Shown here in pieces: positions 19,847 through 28,274 of a stretch of 64,000 nt of DNA (its first letter is position 1; the number at the start of each line of letters is the position of its first letter). The position numbers and the translations under genes are program-made. Under the pieces are notes generated by a model. That model had not been told where the DNA came from and searched no databases. It saw nothing but the letters and a program-made list of their open reading frames with translations. Origin of the DNA: Prauserella salsuginis (GTDB taxonomy: Bacteria; Actinomycetota; Actinomycetes; Mycobacteriales; Pseudonocardiaceae); NCBI RefSeq assembly GCF_024648885.1, contig NZ_JANBBF010000009.1, forward strand, positions 806,001 through 870,000. Direction: 5' to 3'.

Positions 19847-19885
19847 CGTGGAGTGCCCCCGAGGGCACCTTGTGGGCACTCCACG
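19847..19885 (+). terminator. Terminator of the DsbA-like gene
   Basis: Twelve-bp perfect arms at 19847-19858 and 19874-19885, starting 8 bp after the stop codon at 19839. The loop is 15 nt. Confidence 0.85.
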
Positions 19886-20008
19886 TCCCGAATCTTCCCC
19901 TCGCGTCGCTTCCCACCCGCGCCTTCTTTTCCGGTGGGGGCTGCACCAGCGGGATCCGGGGGCGCGCGGGATGTCCGCGCGAGGGTGGTGCGGGACAGGG
20001 TTGAGGGC

Positions 20009-21094
20009 ATGACGCCCACCCCGGCCGACACGGCCGCCGCAGCCGACGTATCCGAACCGTCCGAGACCAGGCAGGGCAGCGACTTCGCCGTGCTGTCCCG
20101 CCGCATCGCCGATGCAGGCCTGTTCGCCCGCCGCCCCGGTTACTACGCCGCTCGCATCGGCATCGTCGCCGCTCTGTACGGCGCCGGTATCGCCGCGTTC
20201 CTCTGGTTCGGCGACACCTGGTGGCAGCTGTTCGTCGCCGCGTTCTTCGCGGTCGTGTTCGCACAGGTCGCACTGGTGTCGCACGATCTGGCACACCGGC
20301 AGGTGCTGCGCACCCGGCGGGCCGGCAAGATCGCGGGACTCATCGCGGGCAACCTCGGTATCGGGATGAGCTACGGCTGGTGGATGGACAAGCACACCCG
20401 GCATCACGCCAACCCGAACCACGAGGAACACGATCCGGACGTGATCCCGGACATCCTGGTGTGGTCCCGGCAGCAGGCGCTCGCCAGCAGGGGGCTGCCA
20501 CGTCTCATCGGGCGCAGGCAGGCGCTGTGGTTCTTCCCCCTGCTCACTCTGGAGGGTTTCAACCTGCACTTTTCCAGCGTGCGGGCGGTGATCGGCCGGA
20601 ACGCGAACCCGCGCATCAAGAGTCGGGGTGTGGAGGCGGCGCTGCTCGCCGCCCACATCGCCGGATACCTCGGCGCGCTGCTGCTCGTCCTCTCGCCGGG
20701 GAAGGCGCTCGCGTTCCTGCTGGTTCATCAGGCGCTCTGGGGTGTCTACATGGGATCGGTGTTCGCGCCGGGACACAAGGGAATGCCGACGCTGCAGGCG
20801 GGCGAGAAGCTCGACTTCCTCCGCAAGCAGGTACTGACGACCCGTAACGTCCGCGGTGGTCCGGTGGTCGACACCCTGATGGGCGGGTTGAACTACCAGA
20901 TCGAGCACCACCTGTTCCCGCATCTGCCGATGCCGCACCTGCGGAAGGCGCAGCCGATCGTGCGGCGGTACTGCGCGGAGATCGGTGTGCCGTACCACGA
21001 GACGGGGCTGCTGAGCTCGTGGGCCGAAGCGCTCGGCCATCTGCACCGCGTCGGCGAGCCGCTTCGCCATGGTGAGACCGGCCGAGGGTCGTGA
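20009..21094 (+). CDS. Membrane fatty acid desaturase
   Basis: 361 residues from ATG 20009 (GAGGG a few bases upstream); the frame is open further upstream but codes for nothing family-like. The three histidine boxes of acyl-lipid desaturases are present: SHDLAHRQ near residue 90, DKHTRHHANPNHEEHD near 128, and QIEHHLFPHLP near 297. They bind the di-iron centre. Membrane segments lie around them (YYAARIGIVAALYGAGIAAF, LFVAAFFAVVFAQVALV). It introduces a double bond into membrane acyl chains using O2 and an electron donor; the donor gene is not in the window. Resembles the actinobacterial DesA3/linoleoyl-desaturase branch. It interrupts the otherwise conserved order between the DsbA-like gene and rpiB. 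Confidence 0.92.
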   Translation: MTPTPADTAAAADVSEPSETRQGSDFAVLSRRIADAGLFARRPGYYAARIGIVAALYGAGIAAFLWFGDTWWQLFVAAFFAVVFAQVALVSHDLAHRQVLRTRRAGKIAGLIAGNLGIGMSYGWWMDKHTRHHANPNHEEHDPDVIPDILVWSRQQALASRGLPRLIGRRQALWFFPLLTLEGFNLHFSSVRAVIGRNANPRIKSRGVEAALLAAHIAGYLGALLLVLSPGKALAFLLVHQALWGVYMGSVFAPGHKGMPTLQAGEKLDFLRKQVLTTRNVRGGPVVDTLMGGLNYQIEHHLFPHLPMPHLRKAQPIVRRYCAEIGVPYHETGLLSSWAEALGHLHRVGEPLRHGETGRGS

Positions 21095-21101
21095 CGGGAG
21101 G

Positions 21102-21185
21102 CCACACCGTCGCGACCGGAGACCACAGCGTCGCGACCGGAGACCACAGCGTCGCGGCCGGACAGCACAGCGCCATGGCGAGACA
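21102..21185 (+). repeat. Imperfect 21-bp tandem repeat, four units
   Basis: Four successive 21-bp units of the type CCACAGCGTCGCGACCGGAGA begin 8 bp after the desaturase stop; units 1-3 differ by one to a few bases and the fourth is more diverged. It lies between the converging desaturase and MBL genes. No function is evident. Confidence 0.8.
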
Positions 21186-21262
21186 GCACTCAGCGCCCCG
21201 GCGGGACCGGACCGCTGCCAGCGCCACAGTGGGACGTGGCCGCCGATCCCGCTGAGCGCGGT

Positions 21263-22060
21263 TCACGACAGCGCGGCCCGGCAGACCTCCGGCGGCAGGG
21301 GAGCGGCGTCGACGGCCGCGGTGACGGTGAGCGTGCCCGCGCGGACTCCGGTTCGCAGATCCGCCAGCGCGTGCAGGTCCGCCCGCGCCCGTGCGACGAA
21401 CGCGGCGTCGACGGGCTCGCCGTGGCCGGGAACGACCACCCGCGGCCGGTGTCCGAGTACCTGGTCCAGGGCGGCGGGCCACGCCGCGAGGTGCGTGTCG
21501 GGCCCGAAGGACTCCTCGGTGAACGATCCGCCCGGTGCGTGCTCGACGAGATCGCCGGCGAACACGACGTCACCGGCGACGGCGATCACGTCGTGGTCGG
21601 TGTGTCCGGGACCCGGGTGGACGAGCTCGACCGTGCGGCCGCCGAGGTCGAGCCGCGCTGCGCGGTCGAAGGTCCGCGTCGGTGCGGCGATCGGCGTCGC
21701 CGCGAGGTCGTCAGCCAGCGCGTGCCTGCCCTCGGCCCGGTATCGATCCATCCATTCCCGACGGTCGGTCTCGGCGTGTTCCGCCAGTGCGCCCCGGCAT
21801 CCGGTGTGTGCCCATATCGGACGGTCGCCGAACGCTGCGGCACCGAAGGAATGGTCGAAGTGCGCGTGCGTCAGCACGATCACCGGTGGCGCCGACGTCA
21901 CCTCGCGGACCGCCGCCGCCAGCTCCTCGCCCTGCCCGCGGGAGCCGCGGGTGTCGATCACCAGGCACCGCTCGGACCCGACGACGAGCCCGACGGTCAG
22001 GTCCAGTTCGGCGTAGCGGCGCGAGTACACGCCCGGTTCCTGCTCGGACCAGTCAGGCAC
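21263..22060 (-). CDS. Metallo-beta-lactamase-fold hydrolase
   Basis: 265 residues from ATG 22060. The di-zinc site of the fold is complete: THAHFDH (HxHxDH) near residue 64, the second-shell histidine in PGPGHTDHD near 151, the bridging Asp in VVFAGDLVEH near 166, and the last histidine in VVPGHGEP near 212. Cytoplasmic, no signal peptide. The substrate cannot be told from the sequence; the Ala-rich C-terminal tail is not informative. The start overlaps the end of the upstream phosphatase gene by 8 bp, so the two are coupled. Confidence 0.9.
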   Translation of the reverse strand: MPDWSEQEPGVYSRRYAELDLTVGLVVGSERCLVIDTRGSRGQGEELAAAVREVTSAPPVIVLTHAHFDHSFGAAAFGDRPIWAHTGCRGALAEHAETDRREWMDRYRAEGRHALADDLAATPIAAPTRTFDRAARLDLGGRTVELVHPGPGHTDHDVIAVAGDVVFAGDLVEHAPGGSFTEESFGPDTHLAAWPAALDQVLGHRPRVVVPGHGEPVDAAFVARARADLHALADLRTGVRAGTLTVTAAVDAAPLPPEVCRAALS

Positions 22061-22793
22061 CGGTCAGCACCCCGTCGGTGCCCAGTATCGGCACACCCGC
22101 GGACATGCCGACCTCGACGGCCCGTTCGACGATCTCGCCGTCGCCGTGTGCGGTCAGTTCGCGGCCCGAGGCCGAGCCGCTCACCGCCGCGGGCACGTCG
22201 GCCACGGCGAACGCCTGCGCCGCCACGACCGCCTCGGGGGAGACGTCGCCGTAGGACTGCAGGCCCGCGACGACGGCCCCTGCGCCGAGCTGGTCCTCGA
22301 CGCACGGCCGCAACGGTCCGTCGGATCCCGGCGCCGCGCCGGCCGCCACGCCCCACCGTTCTCCCGCGGCCAGCACGCCGATCGGTTCGCCCGCCGCCAG
22401 GTCCGCGGCGTGCTTCGCCACTGCGTCGGCGTTGCGCAGACAGGCCGTGAGCACGTGCGCACCCGTCGTGGCGGCGTCGGCCGTCAGTGTCGCCCCGTTC
22501 GGCGACTGCACCGGCTCTGCCCCGACGGCGGGCGCCTCGGTAACGGTGTCCGTCCATCGCACCGGCTGCACCGCGGTGCCCTCCGCGAGCAACAGGTCCA
22601 CCCGCGTGGAGAACGACAGGACGTCCACGATCACCAGTACCGCGCACCGGCCGCCCAGTGCGGCCAGCCCGGACGCGCCCCAGTCGAGCCGCACGTCGTG
22701 GCCGTCCTGGGCCAGCAGCGCCGGGGTCTGCGTGGTCGCGGGGTTCGTCCCGGGTGTCGTCGGAGTCGAGTTCGCCGGCATCGCATCCGTCAT
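22053..22793 (-). CDS. 2-phosphosulfolactate phosphatase family (ComB-like)
   Basis: 246 residues from ATG 22793. The ComB hallmarks are present: VIVDVLSFSTRVDLLLAEG near residue 55, QSPNGATLTADA near 95, NADAVAKHAADL and an IGVLAAGERW loop. ComB removes phosphate from 2-phosphosulfolactate in coenzyme M synthesis in methanogens; in actinobacteria the true substrate is unknown. A 25-residue disordered Thr/Pro lead precedes the fold. It is divergent from rpiB with about 60 bp between the starts, and overlaps the MBL hydrolase downstream by 8 bp. Confidence 0.85.
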   Translation of the reverse strand: MTDAMPANSTPTTPGTNPATTQTPALLAQDGHDVRLDWGASGLAALGGRCAVLVIVDVLSFSTRVDLLLAEGTAVQPVRWTDTVTEAPAVGAEPVQSPNGATLTADAATTGAHVLTACLRNADAVAKHAADLAAGEPIGVLAAGERWGVAAGAAPGSDGPLRPCVEDQLGAGAVVAGLQSYGDVSPEAVVAAQAFAVADVPAAVSGSASGRELTAHGDGEIVERAVEVGMSAGVPILGTDGVLTGA

Positions 22794-22852
22794 GGCTCAC
22801 ACCCTGCCGGGTGGCCCGAGGCCATATGCAGCGGGGATGGCACACTGCCGCT

Positions 22853-23326
22853 GTGCGTGTCTATCTGGGATCCGACCATGCCGGCTTCGAGCTGAAGAAT
22901 CACCTCGTCGCCCATCTGGAGAAGCAGGGCCACGACGTCACCGACGTCGGCCCGCACGTCTACGACGCCGCCGACGACTACCCGCCGTTCTGCATCGAGA
23001 CCGCGCGGCGCGTCGTCGCCGACGAGGGCAGCCTCGGTGTCGTCATCGGCGGGTCCGGCAACGGCGAGCAGATCGCCGCCAACAAGGTGCCGGGCTGCCG
23101 GGCCGGCCTGGGCTGGAGCGTGGAGACCGCCCAGCTCACGCGGCAGCACAACCACGCCCAGGTCATCGGCGTCGGCGCGCGGATGCACAGCGTCGAGGAG
23201 GCCACCGGGATCGTCGAGGCGTTCCTGGACACGCGGGTGGACGACGACCCGCGGCACACGCGCCGGGTGCAGCAGCTGACCGACTTCGAACAGACCGGCG
23301 ACGCCCCCGCTCTGCCGGAGGCCTGA
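22853..23326 (+). CDS. rpiB: Ribose-5-phosphate isomerase B
   Basis: 157 residues from GTG 22853. It interconverts ribose 5-phosphate and ribulose 5-phosphate in the pentose phosphate pathway. The N-terminal VYLGSDHAGFELKNHL is the RpiB phosphate-binding motif, and GVVIGGSGNGEQIAANKVPG carries Ser and Glu in place of the catalytic Cys of the E. coli type, which is the mycobacterial subclass. HNHAQVIGVGARMH follows. No strong ribosome binding site is seen. Its stop overlaps the start of nei (TGATG). The position matches Rv2465c. Confidence 0.95.
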   Translation: MRVYLGSDHAGFELKNHLVAHLEKQGHDVTDVGPHVYDAADDYPPFCIETARRVVADEGSLGVVIGGSGNGEQIAANKVPGCRAGLGWSVETAQLTRQHNHAQVIGVGARMHSVEEATGIVEAFLDTRVDDDPRHTRRVQQLTDFEQTGDAPALPEA

Positions 23327-24135
23327 TGCCCGAAGGGCACACCCTGCACCGGCTCGCCCGGCTGCATCAGCGGCGCTACGCGGGTGCGCCGGTGCGGGTG
23401 AGCAGCCCCCAGGGCAGGTTCGCCGCCGAGGCCGCGCTGCTCGACGGTGCGACCTTCGTGCGGGCCGATGCACACGGCAAGCACCTGTTCCACGACTACG
23501 GTCCGCTCGGCGTCGTCCACGTCCACCTCGGGCTGTACGGCGCGTTCGCCGAGGCTGCGCTCCCCGAGGCGGACCCCGTCGGCCAGGTGCGGATGCGACT
23601 GTCCGGCCGGACACATTGGACTGACCTGCGTGGCCCGACCCGGTGTGAACTGCTCACCGAGCCCGAGGCCGACGCCATCGTCGCGCGGCTCGGCCCCGAC
23701 CCGCTGCGCCGCGATGCCCGGCCGGAGCTCGCCTGGCAACGCATCACGCGGTCGCGGACCTCGATCGCGGCGCTGCTGATGGACCAGAAGGTGCTGTCCG
23801 GGGTCGGGAACGTCTACCGCGCCGAGGTGCTGTTCCGCCACGGCGTCACCCCGATGCTCGCCGGCCGCGACCTCGACGAGACGGCGTGGAAGGCGATGTG
23901 GGACGACCTCGTCACGCTCATGCGCGCGGGGGTGCGCAGCGGGCGGATCGACACGGTCGCCGACGAACACCTGCCCGAGATCACGGGCCGCGCGCCGCGG
24001 CAGGACCGGCACGGTGGCGAGGTGTACGTCTACCGGCGGGCAGGGCAGCCCTGCCTGGTCTGCGCCGCGCCGGTCGCCCACACCGAACTGGCGGGCAGAC
24101 ACCTCTACTGGTGTCCGTCCTGCCAGCCCGCGTGA
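23326..24135 (+). CDS. nei: Fpg/Nei family DNA glycosylase/AP lyase
   Basis: 269 residues from ATG 23326, overlapping the rpiB stop by one base. The N-terminal Pro-Glu (MPEGHTLHRLARLHQ) is the catalytic nucleophile pair; HGKHLFHDYG carries the conserved lysine; the helix-two-turn-helix is at LLMDQKVLSGVGNVYRAE; the C-terminal zinc finger is CLVCAAPVAHTELAGRHLYW followed by CPSCQ. Removes oxidised bases and cuts the abasic site during base excision repair. The HTLHRL start is more like Nei2 than Fpg/MutM. Position matches Rv2464c. Confidence 0.93.
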   Translation: MPEGHTLHRLARLHQRRYAGAPVRVSSPQGRFAAEAALLDGATFVRADAHGKHLFHDYGPLGVVHVHLGLYGAFAEAALPEADPVGQVRMRLSGRTHWTDLRGPTRCELLTEPEADAIVARLGPDPLRRDARPELAWQRITRSRTSIAALLMDQKVLSGVGNVYRAEVLFRHGVTPMLAGRDLDETAWKAMWDDLVTLMRAGVRSGRIDTVADEHLPEITGRAPRQDRHGGEVYVYRRAGQPCLVCAAPVAHTELAGRHLYWCPSCQPA

Positions 24136-24153
24136 CGTGACGGACCGGGGCGG

Positions 24154-24948
24154 TCAGAACCCGAAGTCGAACCCGCCCATGTCACCCATGTCGCCGCCAC
24201 CGAAGTCGCCGCCCATGTCACCGCCGGCGTCTCCGCCCATGTCGCCGCCGCCGTCACCGGCATCGCCGCCACCGCCGTCGCCGCCCTCGCTCATGGCGTC
24301 CTCCTGGCCCGCGCTGTAGCCGTCGGCCCAGGCCTCGCCGCTGGGGACACCCGCCATGCCGGCGAACATGGTGCTGAACAGCATCATCGAGCCCAGGCCC
24401 CACGCGCCGGCGACCAGTGCGGGTTTCCACCACGGCTCGCTGTACCAGCCCTGCGGCACCGGCCTGCCTGCGACACGGCCGCCGGGGTAGTAGTGCGGGG
24501 TGTCGGAGCTCGGCTGCGGCGAGGCCTCGTAGTGCTTGCCCTCGACGTCGACCGAGCGGTGCTCGGTGACCTTGCCCGCGGCCTGCCGCTCGCGGTCCTC
24601 CGGCAGTGCGGGTCCCGGGTCGAGGCCCATCGCCTCCCGCGCGGCGCGGACGTAGTAGAGCCCTTCGAGCGCGGTCTCCTTGACGAGTTTCGCCTGCTCT
24701 TCGGTCTGGGCCTGTTCCATCTGCGAGCCTGCCGCGTTGTAGCGCTCCGACGCGTCGGCGATCGCCTGCTGTGAGGCCGTGTCGGTGCCGGTCAGGTTGA
24801 GCACCTGGCCGCCGAGTCGTTCCAGCCAGCGGCGTGCCTCGGCTTTCGCATCCTCCAGCCGGCTGCGTTTCGCCTGCTGGTTCGACTGGATCAGGTAGTA
24901 CCCGCCACCGACGATGATCAGTACGAGGACGACGAGGACGAGCTCCAT
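24154..24948 (-). CDS. Membrane-anchored protein with Gly/Asp/Met-rich tail
   Basis: 264 residues from ATG 24948. An N-terminal membrane anchor (ELVLVVLVLIIVGGGYYLI, residues 2-20) is followed by a charged helical region (KRSRLEDAKAEARRWLERLG, then NAAGSQMEQAQTEEQAKLVK) that could form a coiled coil. A second hydrophobic segment lies near residue 185 (WWKPALVAGAWGLGSMMLF) and the end is a Gly/Asp/Met-rich low-complexity tail finishing in GGFDFGF. I do not recognise a named family. The RBS/start region is duplicated in tandem. It converges with nei. Confidence 0.78.
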   Translation of the reverse strand: MELVLVVLVLIIVGGGYYLIQSNQQAKRSRLEDAKAEARRWLERLGGQVLNLTGTDTASQQAIADASERYNAAGSQMEQAQTEEQAKLVKETALEGLYYVRAAREAMGLDPGPALPEDRERQAAGKVTEHRSVDVEGKHYEASPQPSSDTPHYYPGGRVAGRPVPQGWYSEPWWKPALVAGAWGLGSMMLFSTMFAGMAGVPSGEAWADGYSAGQEDAMSEGGDGGGGDAGDGGGDMGGDAGGDMGGDFGGGDMGDMGGFDFGF

Positions 24949-25068
24949 GAGGTACTCCGCTCCATGAGGTGCTCCAGGGGCGTACGCGTTGCGGGGAGGC
25001 TGCCGGCTGACCGGACAGACTCCTTCGAACCGGACAACGCCCGCGGCGCCTCGATAGTTCCCACGTGA

Positions 25069-25845
25069 TCACCAGGCGCGGCCCGTGTAGTACGCGTCCG
25101 TCCAGATCCGCTGCTTGCGGATGACGTCACCGCTCTCGGGTGCGGCCCAGACGTGGTTGCCGCCCGCGTAGATGCCGACGTGGTAGACGGAGCCTCCCTC
25201 GTGGAAGAACACCAGGTCACCCGGCACCTTCGCGTGGTTGGCGACGGCTCGCACGGCCCGGTGCTGCTCACTCGACGTGCGAGGCAGCCGGATCCCGACC
25301 TGCCCGTGGACGAACTGGGCGAACCCGGAACAGTCGAACCGCTGTGGTCCCGCGGCACCGTACGCGTACGGTTTGCCGGCCTGGGCCGCCGCGACGTCCA
25401 CGAGCTGTCTGCCGATCGGTTTCGTGGGCCGCTCCGGTGCCGGTGGTGGCGGAGGAGGCAGGCGCACCTCGACCCGCTGGGGTGAGGAGGCAGCCGGGTC
25501 GAGGAACGTGCTGCCGTCGTAGGTGAGCCGCCACTCGGCGGTGCGGTCCGGGGTGCGGTGGAACGTGGCGTTGCCGTCGTCGCCCGTGGTTGTGGTGTCG
25601 ACGGCCTGCCACCGGCCGTCGGCGGCCCGGCGTTCGAGGGCGACCTGCTCACCGCTGACCGGGCGGTCCCGCAGCCCGGTCAGGGTGCCCGACAGCGTCA
25701 CCCGTGTGCCCTTCTCCACGGTGTTCGGTACGTCGTGCAGGGACTGCTCGCTCGGTACGACGGCTGCCGCGTTGCCCGCGAAGGCGACGAGAGCCGTGCC
25801 ACCGACCAGTCCGATGACCGTTGTGCGCTTCCACGGTGTGGACAC
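25069..25845 (-). CDS. Secreted NlpC/P60 peptidoglycan hydrolase with Ig-like N-terminal domain
   Basis: 258 residues from GTG 25845 with GGAGGA upstream. Signal peptide (TTVIGLVGGTALVAFAGNAA), cleavage probably near residue 28. A beta-sandwich segment (GTRVTLSGTLTGLRDRPVSG to WRLTYDGSTFLDPA) is followed by a Pro-rich linker and then the NlpC/P60 domain from about residue 150. The catalytic Cys is in RFDCSGFAQFVHGQVG, the His in GSVYHVGIYAGGNHVW. Cuts stem peptides of peptidoglycan outside the membrane, between D-Glu and the diamino acid in characterised members. The beta domain may bind the cell wall. Stands alone, between two promoters. Confidence 0.92.
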   Translation of the reverse strand: MSTPWKRTTVIGLVGGTALVAFAGNAAAVVPSEQSLHDVPNTVEKGTRVTLSGTLTGLRDRPVSGEQVALERRAADGRWQAVDTTTTGDDGNATFHRTPDRTAEWRLTYDGSTFLDPAASSPQRVEVRLPPPPPPAPERPTKPIGRQLVDVAAAQAGKPYAYGAAGPQRFDCSGFAQFVHGQVGIRLPRTSSEQHRAVRAVANHAKVPGDLVFFHEGGSVYHVGIYAGGNHVWAAPESGDVIRKQRIWTDAYYTGRAW

Positions 25846-26052
25846 GCCGATCCTCCAACAGGAACGTCACACGTCATGGTCCCCCGACCTCGCCGAGGCC
25901 GTCGTGGCATCGGCACCGTGCTGGGCCGATGGGGTGAACCACCGGCCGGGACGACCGTAAACACGGGTTCCGCGGTGGTCGCGAGTCGAGAGCACCCACA
26001 CCGGTGAAGCTGCGTATGGCCCCGGATCGCCGTCGACTCTGGCGCAGCGAAC

Positions 26053-26066
26053 TAGAACACGTTACT
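26053..26066 (+). promoter_or_regulatory. KstR-like operator upstream of the LLM oxidoreductase
   Basis: TAGAACACGTTACT fits the core of the KstR consensus (TNNAACNNGTTNNA) at all but the last base. It lies 10 bp upstream of the ATG at 26077 and overlaps a -10-like TACTGT (26063-26068), so transcription would start at or near the ATG. Confidence 0.5.
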
Positions 26067-26076
26067 GTTTTGCGGC

Positions 26077-26946
26077 ATGAGGTTCACACTGTCGGTGGCC
26101 CTGACCCCGCTGGATCAACTGACCGAACTGGCCGTCACGGCGGAGGAGTGCGGGTTCTCCTCGATCGCCCTTCCCGACTCGCTTTTCTATTCTGAGCAGG
26201 TATCCGCGGACTATCCGTACACTCCGGACGGAAGTCGGTTCTGGGACGAGAACACGCCGTGGGTCGACCCGCTGATCGCCGCGGCGTCGATGGGTGCGGC
26301 CACGGACAGGATCACGTTCTACACATCCGTGCTGAAACTCGGTTCGCGGAATCCGGTGCTCTTGGCCCGTCAGGTGGGTTCGGTCGCGAACCTCACGGGC
26401 GACCGGTTCGGATTGGGGCTCGGTGTGGGTTGGGCTCCGGAGGAGTTCGAATGGTGCGGGGTGCCGTACCGGCGGCGCGGCAAGCGGGTCGACGAGGCCA
26501 TCGACGTGCTCCGGCTGATCCTCGGTGGCGGGATGGTGGAGTACCACGGCGAGTTCTTCGACTTCGACAAGCTGTGCATGAGTCCCGCGCCGAAGCGGCA
26601 CGTGCCGTTCTACATCGGCGGGCACAGCGAACCGGCGCTACGCCGCGCCGCCCGCGTCGGTGACGGCTGGTCGTCGGCGATGATGAAACTCGACGACCTG
26701 CGCGACACGATCGCCCGGCTGAACACGCTGCGCGCCGAGTACGGCCGCGCCGACGAGCCCTTCGAGTTCCAGGCGGTGTGCATCGACCGGTTCGGCCTCG
26801 ACGGCTACCGCGAGCAGGCCGACGTCGGCGTCACCGACGTGATCACCGTGCCCTGGGTGTTCGACGGTCTCGGGTTCGACGCCCCGGTCGAGCAGAAGAA
26901 GGACTCGATCAAGAAGTTCGCCGACGAGATCATCGAGCGGTTCTGA
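26077..26946 (+). CDS. LLM-class (F420-dependent type) oxidoreductase
   Basis: 289 residues from ATG 26077. Luciferase-like monooxygenase fold: ELAVTAEECGFSSIALPDSL, TDRITFYTSVLKLGSRNPVL, LLARQVGSVANLTGDRFGLG, GVGWAPEEFEWCGVPYRRRG and PFYIGGHSEPALRRAARVGD. The pattern is that of the F420-dependent actinobacterial branch, with no flavin reductase partner. Substrate unknown. It forms a two-gene unit with the SnoaL-like gene, 13 bp downstream. A KstR-like site before the gene hints at lipid or sterol breakdown, which would agree with the usual surroundings of this class in mycobacteria; that link is inference. Confidence 0.9.
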   Translation: MRFTLSVALTPLDQLTELAVTAEECGFSSIALPDSLFYSEQVSADYPYTPDGSRFWDENTPWVDPLIAAASMGAATDRITFYTSVLKLGSRNPVLLARQVGSVANLTGDRFGLGLGVGWAPEEFEWCGVPYRRRGKRVDEAIDVLRLILGGGMVEYHGEFFDFDKLCMSPAPKRHVPFYIGGHSEPALRRAARVGDGWSSAMMKLDDLRDTIARLNTLRAEYGRADEPFEFQAVCIDRFGLDGYREQADVGVTDVITVPWVFDGLGFDAPVEQKKDSIKKFADEIIERF

Positions 26947-26959
26947 GGAGGTCCGGCGT

Positions 26960-27418
26960 ATGGGTGTCACGGTGTGCTGGGATGTCGACTCCGAACAGCC
27001 GCCCGCGCGCGTCGCGGCGTTGCGGTCCATGGAGGCCGTCGCGGCGGGGAACAAGCAGCGCTGGCTGAGCCTGTTCGACCCGGCGGCGGTGATCGAGGAT
27101 CCGGTCGGGCCGTCGCCGTTCGACGAGGAGGGCAAGGGCCACCACGGCGCGGAGGGCATCTCGGCGTTCTGGGACCTGACGATCGCGCACGTGCAGCGGT
27201 TCGAGTTCGTCGTCCGCGATTCGCACGCAGGAGGCGACGAGGTGGCGAACGTTGCCACGATCACCACGTTCTTCGACGGCGGCTACCGTGTCGACACCGA
27301 CTGCGTGATCGTCTACCGGGCCGGCTCCGACGGGCGGCTCCTGTCGGTCAGAGCGTTCTGGGAGACCGACCGTGCGGCGGCCACGGCACGGCAGGTGGAT
27401 GACGACACGTCCCTGTGA
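26960..27418 (+). CDS. SnoaL/NTF2-like protein (ketosteroid isomerase fold)
   Basis: 152 residues from ATG 26960, with GAGGAGG upstream. Cone-shaped alpha+beta barrel features: a helix RVAALRSMEAVAAGNKQRWL, the segment LFDPAAVIEDPVGPSPFDEE, HGAEGISAFWDLTIA, and alternating strands such as EVANVATITTFFDGGYRVDT. The IEDP segment resembles the SnoaL family, which isomerises, hydrates or cyclises lipid or polyketide substrates. No catalytic pair can be assigned with certainty. Thirteen bases after the LLM oxidoreductase, so likely in the same pathway. Confidence 0.82.
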   Translation: MGVTVCWDVDSEQPPARVAALRSMEAVAAGNKQRWLSLFDPAAVIEDPVGPSPFDEEGKGHHGAEGISAFWDLTIAHVQRFEFVVRDSHAGGDEVANVATITTFFDGGYRVDTDCVIVYRAGSDGRLLSVRAFWETDRAAATARQVDDDTSL

Positions 27419-27515
27419 CCCGCGCCGACATGGGCTGGACGGCCCGCCGCGGGAGTGATCTCCTTCCGGATACACCCCGGTCGTGAGCGGCCGGTGCCGG
27501 GCATTCGGAGGTCTC

Positions 27516-28249
27516 GTGTCGCCGCACGTGTACGACCGCATCGGTACCGATTACGCCCGTGGCCGGCGCACCGATCGCCGGTGGATGTCGCGCATCTCCC
27601 GGGCCGTGGACGACGGCGCCGTCGTCGATGTCGGTGCCGGTCGGGCTCGTACGAGCCCGACCGGTCGACCGTGCTGGCGGTGGAACCGTCACGTCGCATG
27701 CTCGCGCAACGGGCCGGCGCGGTCCCCGCCGTGCAGGCTGTGGCAGAGCAGCTGCCGCTGCGCGACCGGGCTGCCGACGTTACGTTGGCCGTGCTCACGG
27801 TGCATCACTGGCGCGACTGGCGCCGTGGCCTCGCGGAACTGCGGCGCACTTCCCACCGTCAGGTGATCGTGGCCTATGAGACCCGCCTGCACGCCGAGTT
27901 CTGGCTGACGCGCGAATACATCCCCGAGATCGCACGACTGGAGGCCTCGCGTCCGTCCGCAACCGACATCGCCGACGAGCTCGGCGCCGACGATGTGACA
28001 GCGTCGCCCGTCCCGTGGGACTTCGCCGACGGGGTCTTTCCGGCGCACTGGCGGCGCCCTGAGGCCTATCTCGATGCCCGGGTCCGGCGGAACTGTTCCG
28101 CTCTGGCCCAGACCGACGAGGCGGCGGTGTCGCGGGGCATCGAGCGGTTACGAGAGGATCTTGCCTCCGGTCGTTGGCATGAACGGCACCGCGACCTGCT
28201 GGGCCGCGACGAACTGGATGTCGGCTTCCGGCTCGTGACGCGCGGTTGA
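27516..28249 (+). pseudogene. Class I SAM methyltransferase, frameshifted
   Basis: From GTG 27516 (GGAGG upstream) the protein begins SPHVYDRIGTDYARGRRTDR and reaches VVDVGAG in one frame, then the rest of a methyltransferase continues in another frame as GSYEPDRSTVLAVEPSRRML to the stop at 28249. One missing G at about 27640 would restore GAGSGSYEP, the SAM-binding motif I, so a single 1-base deletion explains everything. The whole downstream part (about 200 codons) is intact: VTLAVLTVHHWRDWRRGLAE. The break lies inside a 28-bp perfect palindrome (27637-27664), so a sequencing compression is as likely as a real mutation. It contains one rare TTA codon (28148). Confidence 0.8.
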
Positions 28250-28274
28250 TGAGGGTGAGTGGATGGAGGCGCGC

